Source of the DNA: Ignelater luminosus
Taxonomy: Eukaryota; Arthropoda; Insecta; Coleoptera; Elateridae
Length of the DNA stretch: 64,000 bases
Direction of reading: 5' to 3'
NCBI GenBank assembly: GCA_011009095.1
Contig: VTPC01089954.1
Location: 585,742-649,741 of the forward strand
In this document: positions 9,000-22,821 of the stretch, in pieces
Layout: each line of letters starts with the position of its first letter
How positions within the stretch are numbered: the first letter of the stretch is position 1
Made by a program: the position numbers and the translations under genes
Notes under the pieces: model-generated
What the model was told of the DNA's origin: nothing
The model's database searches: none
What the model saw: the letters and a program-made list of their open reading frames with translations, nothing else

Positions 9000-11900
9000 T
9001 TTAATTCAATTTCACATTTCAGAATGACAATAATAAATTAAAATTTGAATAAAACAGTATTGAAAAGAACACTAAATAGTAATAAATACAGAATCCGAGT
9101 CATTCGTCTTTTCTTCGATCGCGTGGTATTTATGAATTTTGTATTTATGTCAATGAGTTTATTTTTATGAATAAAGTTTTTTGTTCTTTTCTTTAGTCAC
9201 TTTCTTTTTGGCTAGTTTCTTGTGAAAACCTCTTGTCAGCCCTGAAATCAAAAATTCATTGGATCACAACATCTGGAATGACCTTTTTGTATTAACTTCA
9301 TTACCAGTCTGTACTTTGTTTAATATTCCCTACAAAAGGTAATGTGTAACTGGATGCGTTTGTAAGCAGAGTAACATAAAACAATGAACGTTTATGTTTT
9401 ATTAGTGATTAAATTACACGAGCAATTTGCTACCCATAATACCTACATTCCCATTTTACGAAGTGCAATTTCGTGGAAAACCAACGAATCTAGGTTTCGC
9501 AATTCAAAATTACGCCAACTCAATTACTGTTATTCACATAAATCATATTCCTGTATGGCTCACGGTAATTACCGATCAAATTAAGTTCTCTAATAATAGC
9601 TTTTAAAACTAAAAGGCTATTACAACTGAAAATTTCGCTAGAGGTTTCTAAAATATGTTACACGGCAGAAAATATCTGGGAATGACAATGTGTGTGCTGT
9701 AAAGTATTCTTTGATACTAAAATCGTGTAGGTAATGTGTAGTCGACATGCACATAATTATGAAAGTAACGCTACCGTGCCAAGCACGACTTTCCTTCTGC
9801 ATATATCGAACATGGTTAACATAAGGATACAACGTAACGTCGACAACATAAAAATAAAAATCATGCACCATTTCCTCGAAATAAAAGCTTACATAGAAGG
9901 TAAAATAAAAAAGCGCACTTCTGAGAGATTTTACGTAATCCTGCAAGTCTTGTCATGCCTAGGACATTCTCATGTAAACAACAAAACGATTTGCTACTCG
10001 TCCATTCGCCAAGGATGCTTAACAAAAGAATTTCTCAAAAATAACCTATTTTGTAACTAAGAGTTGCCTAGATACGGAAAATATGGGTCAAGTTCTAAGG
10101 ATTGGATGCATATTTTCTGCAATTTGATACTGAAAAGCTCATAGGATTAGAAAACCACGACAAATTTGAAAGAAGCCTTTTAAAATAGCATCTTCTTTAT
10201 AGACGCACCAGACATACCTAATTAATCTTTATGGTAATTATGAGAATTATTTCCTTTTTTCTTTATGCTTCTTCTCATTTACAAGTATTCGTTTCTGTTT
10301 TAATGTTTAATAACACCATCCAGATGGTAGCAAAAAAAGCACAACACGTCTTTGAGCTTTTTTTCGAGTGGCAAAATTGAATTAAAAAGACTTTTTTATT
10401 TAAAGAGATTTATGATATGAAGACCTATCATGTTGTTTATTAAAATCTAATTTTAACCTAATGTTCCCAAAGTAAAAGCTTTAACGCCACCTAATGCAAG
10501 AACGGTCTACCCATGCGTATTATTTAGAATTATTAATTTTCAATAACCTTCAAGTTGCTTTGTTCTGACTAAACAAAAAATCCATGTTACATGAAATAGA
10601 CGGTAACGAAATCGCAAGATGAAATGAATGCACGGCCTACAGCATCAATTAAAATTTCGGGTTTGTTTATTTTACATGGTCTTTGTTTCCGATTTTGTTT
10701 GATTAGTATCCCGAATCCCCTAATAATTTTTATTAATCCGTACGTAATTCACTATACACATCAAGACGTTCTTCTATTTTCTTGTTAGGGTATTTCTTTA
10801 TTTAATTTTTTTATAACTGTTTAGTTGTTCCCGTCGGTTCTGGGACTTTTATATTATTATTCTGTTACTAACATTTGTAAATCAATTATGCTTGATATAG
10901 TAAGATTCGTGACGTTTTCGATTAGTAGTTGTAGATTAGTAAGTATCTTACTAATCGCGTTTTGATATATATTGATTTAGTGATGAATAATTTGTCTGAT
11001 TTAATTTCTTAATATTTAATTGTATCTCAGAACGTAAAAGTTTTTTGTTTCTTGATCTAGTATCCTCAGGAGATTGTTGAAAATGAAATAAATAGATCTA
11101 TCCATGGCTCAAGGCTTGCTACTGACTAGACCGGTGCTTTTCAGTTGCACTTTCTGTTTTAACACTCTTACATTTCAGTCAGTGGACTAAAGAAAGCCAT
11201 GTGTGATAATGAATTACGTTTATAACTCTCAGGAAGAAGTTAAAGTAGAAAGGAAAATTGAACAGGTTGCTTTAAAAGAAAATTGCTCTTTATGGATAAT
11301 AATTCACCATTACTAATTTTAATCAGTGACTTAGTCTCCCTTGGATTATTTTAGATTACCAACATATTGCAGGAGATGACATCATTAATACACATAAAAT
11401 ATGAGGAAGTTGTTAAACTGACAAAACATTACAGTCAGAAAAGTTTGTTTATCGCATACAGTACTGAACGTTGAACCTTTAGCTAACAAAGGACTAAAAG
11501 TAGTACATAAGCCTCCAAGCATTTGCAATGACTTTAGCCTTACTTGGATTCACATTTCACAGTGGACAGTGTTGACAAAATGTGATTAATGCCATTTGTT
11601 TAATGATTTTTACTTGATTTGTTCAATAAATGCTTGAAATGTAAACCATTTGAGTATTTACAGAGCTGCCTTCTATTGTGTTCTGTTCAAAATGTTCTGT
11701 GACAAAATTCTATGTTGCAATGTGTCTAGACCAGTTTGATAGTGACTGGGGATTTTACACAGATGGAAGGTGTTAAGTCATTAAAAAAATTCTATGTAAT
11801 TTATGATTTACGATAAAAAAAATGAGTGTGAAATTGAAAATTTGCAAAGAATTCAAAGCCAAGATAAAAAGTACTAACAACGGATTTTGCCTTTGTGCAG

Positions 11901-13390
11901 TAAAATAGGATTTTCATCTTTACTTTGTCGGATTACTTCTACCAGAACAAATTATTTTGTCTAAAAATTATAAAAATTTACATAGCTGTATCTCCATGTT
12001 TGCTTTAGCCTAACGACAATATATACTTCTGGAAGATCAACTAGTTTTACGGAATTACTTCTGCTACAACCACTGTTCAAAACGATAATTCTCTGTAGTC
12101 GTTTTTCGCCCTCGATTTTGTGTTGTTGTTTTGTACTACTTTCTACAGCTAGCTTGCCATTGATGATGATTATTTCTTCTCGGTTGTTAAATGTCTATGG
12201 TCGTGCTTTACCAGTCGGTAACATTATTAATTGTACACTTTTAGAGTGCCTTAACATAACATTTAGAATCTAGGAATAAAATAAATTTAGTACTCTATGA
12301 TTGTCATTCCACCTCTTCTACCATCCTCCTATTTCATACATTTTTTTAAATTAAATAAACACTTTCTTGTGGTCAAAATGGCTATGGACGGAAATAAAGG
12401 ATTGCCTGTTAGATAAATCGAAACCAAATATGTGCGGGTCTATACAGTTACCGAGTCTTGAATAATGAAACAGGTTTAACCCAAATTAGTATCCAAACAA
12501 ATTTGAGTTGTGTCAAATCTAAAAGATACCAATTGCTGGCATGGTTAGTACAATACCTGGCCCAACAACAGACTAAGTGAGCTGATTCCGGAAATGAAAG
12601 AATTTGTTTCGTTTATTATTTAGAAGGTTTGGAATTAGTACGTCGTTGTATCGAGGTAGAACCTTGATTGTTGCTTGAAAACGATCCTGATACCACCGAC
12701 TATTTTTTAAATTTCAAAAACAGAACGTGACCTGTTGTCTCTGTATCTTGAAAACAAATAGTGATTTCGAGATGGAACTTGGATTGTTGGTAGTGATAGA
12801 GAAAGAACACTAACGGTCGTGTTTCTTACGATAGTTATGTTCAGACACGAGTCATGCTTTACTTTCCAACAGGCGCTCCGGAGTGGAGCTTTGGCTTGCC
12901 TCAAACTACACAATGTTCCACTTTAGGAACATAATCGGACTTTGGCTTTTATTAACCTTTTTTAATCGGCTATAGTCGAATACGGATTCAGCATTGATGG
13001 TACCAAATCACTCCTCTGCGATTAACAACTAAAGTTCCATCTCAATAGGACAACCAGTTTCTGAGATATAGAATATTGTCAATATGAACAATGAATCAAG
13101 AACCATAAAATCTTGCAGTTTTAGCCAATTTCATCAAGGGCCAAAACCCATTATGATTATGACGGCAATAACGTAAACACGTGTTGGTAAAGTCATTTTA
13201 AATGAGAACTATTTGATGAACATGTATTCGAAAATCGATGGCTACGAAGTTACACATATTTCAAGCTATTAAGGTTATCTAATTTGGAAAAAAAAGATAT
13301 TTCAATACATTAAGTTTTATTAATGGAAAATCTAAATACAATTCCATATTTATAGTAATCAAAATCAATAATTACGAAGTCATAGTCATT
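9000..13390. other. Gene-free stretch, no supported features
   Basis: I recognise no gene or element. Open frames of about 100 codons on opposite strands overlap at 9638-10060 but show no known motif. A small perfect hairpin, GATTAGTAAG-TAT-CTTACTAATC, lies at 10934-10956. Confidence 0.45.
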
Positions 13391-13399
13391 TTTTTTGCC

Positions 13400-13500
13400 A
13401 ACCGTTGGATTGGTCACCAAACCTCAGCCCATTTGACTACCATCATATTTGGGGACATATGAAGAGTGTCGTATATGCAGAAGAATCGCGCAATAAGTAG
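13400..13500 (+). pseudogene. ITm transposase C-terminal scrap
   Basis: AACCGTTGGATTGGT gives NRWIG. After a one-base shift the sequence reads WSPNLSPFDYHHIWG and HMKSVVYAEESRN, the family pattern around the third catalytic residue (SPDLxPxDxxLWGxxK). The catalytic Asp reads Asn. Only about 100 bp is recognisable, and the rest of the gene is missing or too decayed. Confidence 0.6.
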
Positions 13501-13727
13501 GGATGAACTTGTTCTAAGGATTATTATTAATGCAGTTGCACATCCATTTCTGCCTACCATCGTACTTTTCAAAGAGCTACTTTCTCCATTAGTAAAAGGA
13601 CATTTTGAACAATTTATGTTTATAAGCCATTTTTTACTTAAAATGATCTGACTAACACGTGCTTTAAGTTATAGTCGTCTGGTTACGGGACATTCTGTAT
13701 CAGAAAAAAGTAGAAGAGATTCAAATA

Positions 13728-14210
13728 AGATCACAGACAAAATACAAGTCAGATTGGACTTTGATAAATGCTTCATGGCGATTATTCCGGATTACAATCT
13801 TTGGGAAGCGGTGGAACCCACACTTGGACAAAGAACTATCAGATGGTACACTGATGAGTCCAAAACGGAAGCAGGAGTTAGTTCGAGTATCAGCGGACAT
13901 TTAGGTTGAAACTTATGCTTTTCAAATTTTGATCGAAATTGTGATACTAAGCTTTGAAGACATTGAGTACAAGAAGACTGCTGATTTTTTAGCTAGAGAC
14001 GTCAGCATAGTGTCTTTTTTTATTGAAGCTGAGTCTTATGTGGCTTCCCCAAAAGCCATCTGAAGGCTTATCTCTAACGGTGGAAGGGAGAAGAAAGGTC
14101 CTTATGCTTGGCTAATACTCTAAGGCAAAGGGCACTGCTAGCTACAGTAACATACTTTCAAGCTTATGCTAATAATAGAAATATCAGCCTTAAAACTACA
14201 CTGGCAGAAT
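13728..14210 (+). pseudogene. Non-LTR retrotransposon RNase H remnant
   Basis: A frame open to 13909 reads FMAIIPDYNLWEAV, then IRWYTDESKTEAGVSSSISG. The YTDxSK..AG block is the start of the RNase H domain found in several LINE clades. Farther on, HIEYKKTADFLARDVS (about 13956-14010) matches the KADELAR block near the RNase H end. RQRALLATVTYFQAYANN follows in shifted frame. Stops and frameshifts separate the blocks. No reverse transcriptase is visible upstream. Confidence 0.55.
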
Positions 14211-14214
14211 TTAA

Positions 14215-16605
14215 ATCCGACATATCGTTTACATTTTAGAAACTACTTTTGTTAGGTTAGATTAGGTTGGGTTTAGTAAGAATTGACGCAAGTTCATCTT
14301 ATCAACAGTAACACATCGATGCAAGAGACATATTATTGAAAAACCGTAAATTTTCACGAAACATATGATTTTTTAAACATTTCTAACGAGTTCAAGTAGT
14401 CTGATAAGAGTATCTGATTATAAATGAAAATTTTACTGAGTAAATTTTTTTTAAAATCATATTTGAGTGAAAATCAAGGTGTGCTAACTGTAGAGGTTTA
14501 TTTTATTAGACAGTTTATGGAGAAATAAAAAAGAAAATAAAAATTAATTAATTAAATATAAATAAAACAACAACTTCAAAGATTTCCAAAAAAGTAGTTA
14601 AGAGCGGTTTGACCACTAGCTAACTGTCGGTCTTATCGGTAAGGCCACCGTTACTAAGGTGGTTGATAAATAATTCTGCGTTTCTGTTAGTTCGTAGAAA
14701 TCTAGGTAAAATTGTCAGTGATAAATATTTATTAAAAAAGTATCATAGCAGTTACGCTTCACAGACTGTTTTTCACGCGAGCGACGTCCCACATTATTTG
14801 TTGGCAACCCGTTGCAGATTGAATTCAACTATTAAACTAATTTTGTGACAAAATGGAAAACGGCCGGTGTTATTGAACTTCCTGCATCTTATTAGATTAA
14901 GTTTAGAAAGATTAGGTTGATTATCTGATTAAACAATATCTAAGAAACATAATTGTTTCACATCAAAGTACTCTAGTTAATATCAGTGCAGATTACTCCT
15001 GACAAGATGAAAGCAGATGCATAATACACACAACTCCGCTGTTATACAGATTAAACAAGATTATACAAGACTGTAATGACACAAATTGGCAAGAGATGTA
15101 ACATCTACATCAGTAGAGTGTACTTACCTGAATGAACTAGTTCACGCTTTTAAGCTTAGTAGGTGATGATTGCATATACAAGTATTGAACCATGAAAAAG
15201 TAATATATTGAGATATACACAATATACGCAGTTGCAAAATGTCAAACAAGATACAAAATTGTAAAAATGCCATAAAATCTTATTTGCACTTGCATGAGGA
15301 AGCTTCAGGTGATTTGATCGATATTAAAATTTCATTATCAAATTATCATTACAAATTTGACGAATAACAAATTAGAGAAATACTATTATGATTCTGTAAT
15401 TTCTCTTATGAAACATCCATTTTAATCGAGAATTGTGGTATTTAGTCATAGACATTTGTTTGTTTGTAATTTTTTGCCAACATTTTTTTGTTTTATTTTT
15501 TGTGACAAGAATAGCAAGCTTTACATGACAGTCGGTCTGGATGTACATGCATGTAAAACGAATGAGAGCAAAAAATTTTACAATAGAAATCGTTATTTAC
15601 ATTTTTATCGAAAACTTTCGGATTCAGTTTCATGATGATATTCTTAGGCCTTTGCCGGGGATAAAAAATGTTCTTATGCTAGTAAGATTGATCGAATACT
15701 AAGGGTATTCGAATGATATTAAATCAGAAGATAGTGTGGTTATTTATAAGAATTTGGAAAATTTATTGAAAGAAATAGCACAAAATCACTTGGGGCACGT
15801 TTGAAGTTATTTTTAAATAAAGAGAATGTTTCACAAAGAAAAAATATATTAAATCTATACTTGTAAAGAAAGGAAACCATTTTTAATATTCTGGTTTAAT
15901 AATTTATTCTTGTTGATAAAGTTAGTACTATCTTAAAAATCTTCAGTAAAATATTTTAATTATAGATTTGGTTACAGCATTAAAATGTAAACAAGTAATA
16001 GAAAGAACAGTAACTGACATGCACCGAACTAATCAATTGGAGGCCTTGCATGGGAATGAATTCGTATTAATTCAATTAACATTATTGGGCTCTTACTTAA
16101 AACATGTGAACCTAGGAGCATTCTTGAAAGTGTAATTATTAATAATTATAAAACAGCAGTATAGTTCCTTTCTTAAATTCCTACTTTAATTATTATCGTA
16201 TAGTATTATAGTATTCATTATAAGCCGGCGCTAATAGGGTTAATTTCATTTTTTGTGTCTCACATTTCGATTAAAGTTCTCACCAACTTGGTAGATTAAT
16301 CTCTGTTCTCTTTTCCATACTTTTTAGGTTTCTTTTATTTTATCCATTTTGTACGACTGTAAGACCGAAAAAATAAAACGAGGCTACAACAGTTTAGCTT
16401 ATTTTTGCTTTTAAGGCATAAGATCATAAATTAAGTAGGGGCATGTATCATTAAGAATTCGTTTTTCTGACAACATATTCGATCTTTTTATAATAAAGTT
16501 ACAAATAAATCTATCCAAGGCCTTGTAATTTGTCGATATATTATTGCATTGCATTTCTATTGGCGTATTACAGAGTATCTCTTTTTATTACCCTTGTTTG
16601 ATTTA
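14215..16605. other. Gene-free stretch
   Basis: A degenerate TTAGG-like run (GTTAGGTTAGATTAGGTTGG) sits at about 14253-14275. A short inverted repeat surrounds GGTAAGGCCACCGTTACTAAGGTGG-like sequence near 14635-14665. I see nothing else recognisable. Confidence 0.4.
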
Positions 16606-16611
16606 TGTAGA

Positions 16612-16713
16612 GGAGTCGTGGCTGTTCGTCAGGCTTTAGGCGGTAAGAAAATAACCTTCCAAAGTGTTTCTGAAGTCTTTTATGTATCTAAACCTAAGCT
16701 ATCAAGAATTTAA
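16612..16713 (+). pseudogene. psq-type helix-turn-helix fragment (pogo-like transposon)
   Basis: A frame of 33 codons reads GVVAVRQALGGKKITFQSVS, then EVFYVSKPKLSRI and a stop. It matches the pattern AI.AV..GK.SL..AA..F.VPKSTL.R of the pipsqueak-type DNA-binding domain, found at the N-terminus of pogo/Jerky-type transposases and in some host transcription factors. No DDE domain follows, so it is most likely a transposon scrap. It is short, so confidence is moderate. Confidence 0.4.
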
Positions 16714-16719
16714 AAAAAC

Positions 16720-19440
16720 ATGATTAAGCAACGAGCTGTTCGTGTTTAGAAAAACTTTAGCTGCCCTAGCTGAATTTAAAGCTGACACATTCCCTTTCTT
16801 TAGATATAACATGCCATACTGTTAAAGTTGCAATGCTGCCAAAAAACTAAATAATATATCAGTAAAGTTTGTCTCTAAAAAATAACCTCTTTTCTTTGTC
16901 AGCGCTAAATGACAATATCAAACGATTACATTTAATTTGGTTCCTAAAATCATTTTAGAACGTTTGAATGAAAATATTTATATTGTTTGTTCTTCCATTC
17001 TCATCCCTTGCTAATGTTTGTTATAAAGCAGGTTTTTACTTGTAGCCCTATATTTTTTTGTTTTCTCTAAACAGACAGCAAAAACGAGACTTTTAATTTA
17101 TTTTAAATTTCTACTCATTACAGCAAAAACCGGCTACCGACCGTGTAAATCATAACATTAATTAATTAAGTCTTAATTAACCAACAATTTTAGGATGTAT
17201 TTGCTGTTCATCTAAGAAAGTAAATCTAATTGAACTCAAAACATTTTGCGAATTTAAAACCAAATCCCTTGATTAATTTAATTAATTAATATTGTTAAAT
17301 TTATTGCGAATTAAATCGAACATACCATTTAATTTTAATTAAATTTCCAGTTCTAAACTTTAATTCAAAGTTTACATGTCATAAAAAAGTTGAGTTTCAA
17401 GCTAGCGCAAAACGATTGCGGAAAGTTAAAGGATTCGGATAATAATAGACGTGCCAAATAATTTATATTAAACTTTCAGAAGTTACAAATTAGATGAAAT
17501 ATAACTAAAAATCTCCGTAAACTTGTTTGACGTTTAGAATAAAACTAATTAAAATTAAGGCCAAAGAAAAAACGGTTTACAAATTATTAAGTTTGCTTAT
17601 TTTGGATTCAATTAATTGCAAGCGACGTTAAAAGAAATTAAAAAAGGAATACCAGTAATGAACATTATTAGATGCAAAACCGATCAAGCCGTAATTTCAT
17701 GCTGGTGAATAATATTTGCATACCTATTTACTTGCAAACTTTAACAAAAATTTGCTACAACATACCTCAGGGAGTTCATCAACGTTTACGTAGGTTGGTT
17801 AATATAAACTTACCTGGTTACCTAGGATTACAACTCTATCCGAAGCAAATAATTACCAACACTATATAAATTGCAAACATGTTGCCAAAAAAATCTTAAT
17901 TTCCAATAATATCTTAAATTGCCTTACTTTACAAAAATGTAAATGTAAAACAATAAAACTACTACTATTGTAAGATTTAGGTGCAAAGAAGATCAATGGT
18001 GCTCATTTCTTATGCTTGCGATCTTTGAAAACCAGGTGGTGAACTTTATGTGCGTAATTTTAAAGAAGTGCCAGTCTCATATTTTTATTACTCCGACAAA
18101 CGGCAGCTAAACCACGAGGTTCTATGGTAGGCTATCACCTTAGTAAGTGGAATAAAAATGAACCCCATCTTAAGTGGTTTCAGTATTTTGTTGAATTTTC
18201 GAAATCATCAAAAGATAAACCAATTTTTCCTCATTTAGCCGGCCGCTTAACATACACCAAAAGCACTGGACCGCAGAATGGGGTGTCTTGATGATTCTTT
18301 TATGGCACTACTGAGTAATTATCATTCTCAGGAGACCAGAAAATGATTGCAGTTTTATTCTGGAAAGAGCTTTCATTGAGATTACAGAGTTTTGATCCTT
18401 TAAATCCAATTTTGTTTTTCGATTGTATGCTTTATACAGGGAAAACAAATAAAGATCCTTTGGAGAGTGAACCAAAGTATTGCTGCATCTTTTTCTTTTA
18501 AAGTCAATGTAAGAAATATAAAGGCAATGCCAAAGGCAGAGAGAAAAGCAGGCACCAACAACAGGCATTATCAGAGTTTACTTTACCGGGTACTCTAAAA
18601 TCTGTTGTTACATTGGAGAAAGGGAAACGTCCAAAAGGAAAGTGACAAAAGAATTAATACTAAACTAACTAAATTCATCTTGCATCTACTGAACCAACAG
18701 GGTTAGTATTCAGAAACATTCTTTGTTGTCAGTAAAGCGCTGCTAATGTTCTTCAATTTGGAACAGTTTGAAAGGTGAATAACATGTGGAAAGTGTAGCG
18801 ACTGGGCATATAAATAGTATTGTTGAAAAAACAACATACCTTATAAGTACGATTTTTGTAACTAAAACACAAAAGCAGACAACAGAACCAATTTTGCATA
18901 AGGATTTTTTTATGCTGCAGTGTCCCATTTTATCAGACTGACGTGATAAAATACTTGCTTGATTTATTAAGTACACCGTTTTACCGTGGTCTCTTCTGCA
19001 TTTACCTTAAAATCGATCCAAATCATCTAATATTGTTTGTTTTTATGATCTAATCTTAATCAGAAAAATATGTAAGATTTTTAGCAAACAATGCAAAGGG
19101 CACGTTTAACACTTATAAAATTACCCTCACATTTTTTCGCGTTTCTTTACTAATTGCAATTGTCGGGACATAGCAACAGAGAATTGAGAGTTTAGCTACG
19201 AATAATAATGGATAACTGGGTTAGTCAGGTTATTGTCGCCGTTTAGAGCTTGAGTTAAATTCAATTAAGTTACTCGGTATCAAATAATAGAGTTTACTTT
19301 GATAAACCTAGAAAACTCCCTAGTTCAAACTTTTCATTTACCTAAGGGGATTTTAATTTCAAGATTAATAAAATTATAATAATTAAAGCACAATTCCACT
19401 TGTAACCTCAAATCTGTTCACTTGACGCCTTTCAATATAA
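16720..19440. other. Gene-free AT-rich stretch
   Basis: This holds many TTAATTAA and ATTAATTAAT runs at 17155-17350. No gene or full element is recognised. Confidence 0.4.
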
Positions 19441-19443
19441 TAC

Positions 19444-19613
19444 ATATCACCTTCAAAAGCATAACTAAACAAGTTGGTATGGTAACAAGCTAACTTGATC
19501 TAAACTCAACCAAAATTATGATATTGAATGAAGACAAGATTATAATTTTGGTTGAATTTAGATCAAGTTTACTGGTAACCATAGCAACTTGTTTATTTAT
19601 GCCTTTGAAGATA
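19444..19613. mobile_element. Hairpin MITE (~170 bp)
   Basis: The left arm (TTCAAAAGCATAACTAAACA, then AGTTGGTATGGTAACAAG and AACTTGATCTAAACTCAACC) pairs with the right arm almost to the centre near 19535. The arms are about 75 bp and the loop about 15 bp. It is non-coding. Its superfamily cannot be set from this copy. Confidence 0.65.
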
Positions 19614-19615
19614 TA

Positions 19616-20130
19616 TACAGGGTGTTTCATTAATAATTGGAAATATTTTAAGTGTAGAATCCTGAGCTCAAAATATTAAGATTTAACTCAAATCACTTAG
19701 ATAAAATGTGGCTCCTTACTGAGTTACAGGGTGTTTTATAACAAAATGGTTCTTTTCAGAACCACAATTTGTTTTTAAATGTTGAATGCATTTATTCGTT
19801 TCAAGAAATTACAATAAATAACATTATGTTTTTCTTCAGATTTGGATTCTACATCAAAAACTAAAGACAACGTAGTATCTTCGTTTTTTGATAACTTTTC
19901 GGGAACATGGTCAAAATGGCCGCAGAAAATTGGAAAATTTTCAAAAATGTTTTTAATTTAGAATTGTATTCTACATAAAAAATAAGAGAAACGTATAGTT
20001 TTGGTTTTTTGATATCACCTCGAGAACATGGCCAAAATGTGAAAAAAGTAACAAAACAAGGGTCCGTTGTGGTTATGGCTTGTTTATTTTTAGTTTTAGG
20101 AAAAACGTTATTCTTCAAGTTCTGCATGGT
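19616..20130. repeat. Dispersed-repeat fragment with two ~121-bp tandem units
   Basis: The sequence ACAGGGTGTTTCATTAATAA opens the region, and TACAGGGTGTTTTATAAC appears again near 19732; such ends are common on insect DNA transposons. Two diverged direct units begin at about 19845 and 19966. Both contain ATTCTACAT, a TTTTTTGAT run and GGGAACATGG or GAGAACATGG followed by TCAAAATG or CCAAAATG. It is non-coding. Confidence 0.5.
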
Positions 20131-20177
20131 CTAAAACCTAACAGGAAGCAGTCAAACCTCAAATTTTATCAGCCATA

Positions 20178-21690
20178 TACGAGGTTTTTCAATAAATATG
20201 AATTTGGTACAAGAGTAAAGTACTTATATTTTTGATAATATCGACAATTGCAATAATGAAAAGTTGTTCAGAATTGAAAACCATGTTCAAATATGCAATC
20301 ATATTTGTTTACACTAAAGTATGAGTTTTTTATTTTCTCGGAACTTTTCTCTACAGTAACAGACATTTCTATCTATTTCATACTAGATACGTCTTACAAA
20401 CTGTTTTGACGTTTACTTTCGAACATTTCTTATCAGATATGTACATTAAACCTTTCGATGAATGGCGAACATTTGTAGGAAATGTTAGAGCAGTATGTCA
20501 GAAAACGAAGTGAAGCTTTGAAAGATTCTTGGATATTCTACTGGAAGAATAAGACAAATATAAGTTATAAGTTGAAGCAACGTTCCTTTTTGGAAGAGTT
20601 AAAGGTATCGCTTCTGTAGAAAGTTGGAAGACGCAAGACTAATCATCGAATTAGAAAACTAGTACCTTAAGGGTATCTCAAAATGTTAGAAAGTGATAAG
20701 ATAAATTCTTCTTAAAGAAAACACCTTTCTTAGTAAAAGGGATAGGTTATCATTTTCTTTTTCTTCTGATTAATCTGCATAGTTCAGTAATATACAGTAT
20801 GTGTAAAAAAATGTAATAATTCTTTTTCCGAAAGTCTTGTTGTGTGAGATTATTTTACTTCTTTCAATACCATCAACAAAATTATAACATACTAGTATTG
20901 AATGGCATCCCATCAATTATCTTTTGTAGCCCATTTGAATCGAATGGGATCACAATAGTTGTTTCAACGGCATTCAAAGAACCTATACAGATTATGCAGG
21001 TCGCATTGATGTTAAGAAGCAGAAGAAAATTGCAACGGATGTGCAACTCAAGATGTTTGCTTACATGAGCTCTTTCGCACGCCGTTGGATCATCTGTTCT
21101 AAATTGCACTCCATAAATCTAGATGGCCAAGGATATTCTCTAAAACAAAGAACTTCCGAGAAAATGAATTTATTTCACAGTCGTTGAACACATTACTATA
21201 CAATTCGGTCATATTTCATACGAATAAATGACATGATTCTAGACTTTCTTAAGAAAGCCTTTCCGCATGACAGGCGTAATCTGTACGTACATCGTGATAA
21301 AATATGATTGGATTTCTAGCAAAAAGCAAAAAGTCAGAACGAACAACGGGAAAATAGTTCCTACAAAATTTATATAAAACAAATGTATTCTAGTATAAGC
21401 AGGTTCAGTATCTTCATGTTTTTGTGCACTTAACTCCTAAACCTACTGTTTCATCCATTGCATTTAAGCTGGATTTAAAAGCACTTCAAGCGCATACACG
21501 ACATCACACCTTCAGTTCTCGTTTACTGTAGAGAACTTAAATTCATTGTAGACAATATTTAGTTAAGTCAGTCAAAGAAAATTTTTAATCTTCGACTACT
21601 AAATTGAATAAAAATACCTTTCAAGGGTCAGTAGTAGAATTCATTTTCATAGGAATGTTCATTTTGCTTTGAATTTTGTTGAAAAACCTA
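20178..21690 (+). mobile_element. Decayed mariner-like element
   Basis: The left end (TACGAGGTTTTTCAATAAAT) and the complement of the right end (GGTAGGTTTTTCAACAAAAT) share AGGTTTTTCAAYAAA. The spacing of about 1.5 kb suits a mariner-like element, and transposase-like scraps lie between. The boundaries are approximate and I cannot show the TA duplication cleanly on the right. Confidence 0.45.
20635..21310 (+). pseudogene. Degenerate transposase scraps in mariner-like element
   Basis: VGRRKTNHRIRKLV (about 20635) resembles the basic linker between the two helix-turn-helix domains. NDMILDFLKKAFPHDRRN followed by LYVHRDK (about 21223-21300) resembles the block around the second catalytic Asp, where family members read xxHQDxASSHT. 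Everything between is too decayed to read, and stops interrupt all frames. Confidence 0.35.
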
Positions 21691-21699
21691 CCAGAAATA

Positions 21700-22815
21700 A
21701 TGAAAAATGTTCATCCGCATTCGAAGGTATTTTCCACTGTATTGGAAACACACGATTTCTACAAAACATACGCCGATAGTTTCGTTTCCATGGTTAGATA
21801 CATTTGAAATGTGTAGTTTAATTCTCCGGGGCCCTTCTCTACATTCATGTATACTAGATACAAAGCAGAAAATGCCATAAATAACGCACTTTAAACAAAT
21901 GCTGCATGTTACATCGGACATAAATTTCGTTAAGAGGGTATGTCATAATTTTAAAGCTTAAACAAAAGCCATTATGTAAGACTGAAACACTATTATATCA
22001 TAAATAAATCTAATAAAGGCCTACATTCGCATCGCAATAAATTTCCTATAGATGGAGTAAATGCATTTATTTTTCACAACACGCTACAGGTACTTAAATT
22101 TATAACGAAGTCGAGCAAGTTACGTTACGAATGTGCTCTTTTCTAAGGGCCGGGTGTTAATCGTTTTATTATCGGACTTCTGCTTCGTGTTCGGTGCCTG
22201 GATTCGCTTCTATTTCTGAATTGAGTCCTGTGAAATAATAACAACTCATTAAATAATCATTGACTGTTAAAGGTAATCTTTGATGATGTTTTATCAATTA
22301 TTTTTTATTAAAGTAATTATTAGTGTTCAACTGAAACTGGAGAGTTTTATACGTTTAAGCTTGTATAATAGAGAAACAAAAATAATGCACATAATAATGA
22401 CTGTTCGAAGCTCGTAGTAATTACCTCCAGTTTGAGCTTTCAATAATAGGTAACACACATTCAAGCTATGGATGATTAAGCATTCCACATAATAACAGAT
22501 ATTTCCTTTAAAATGAAGTATTCATTTGCACCTTTATTGGCAATTATTTCCGTTTTAAAAATACTTTTTATTTTACATCTGCCTAAATAACCTTTAAGAG
22601 TCGTATTGAATAAAGAAATAATAAGAGACTACCTTTTGTTTTGAACAATTGACAAGAATGTTTAAATGTTTTACAATATTGTATGTCATGTAACACCGAC
22701 CATTTGATTGCGTGTGTCATGAATAGCAATCACTAATCAGTAAACAAGAAATAAAAAGGAAAGTAAGATTTTATAATCAACATTTCCAATCCAAAGAGTT
22801 GCTATTTAGATATAA
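21700..22815. other. Gene-free stretch
   Basis: I see no recognisable gene, RNA or element. Confidence 0.4.
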
Positions 22816-22821
22816 CTAATA

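Noticed and set aside
9638-10060. Overlapping opposite-strand frames of 102 and 108 codons
   Set aside because: No motif, signal peptide or family likeness; overlap suggests chance openness, though conservation could be tested.
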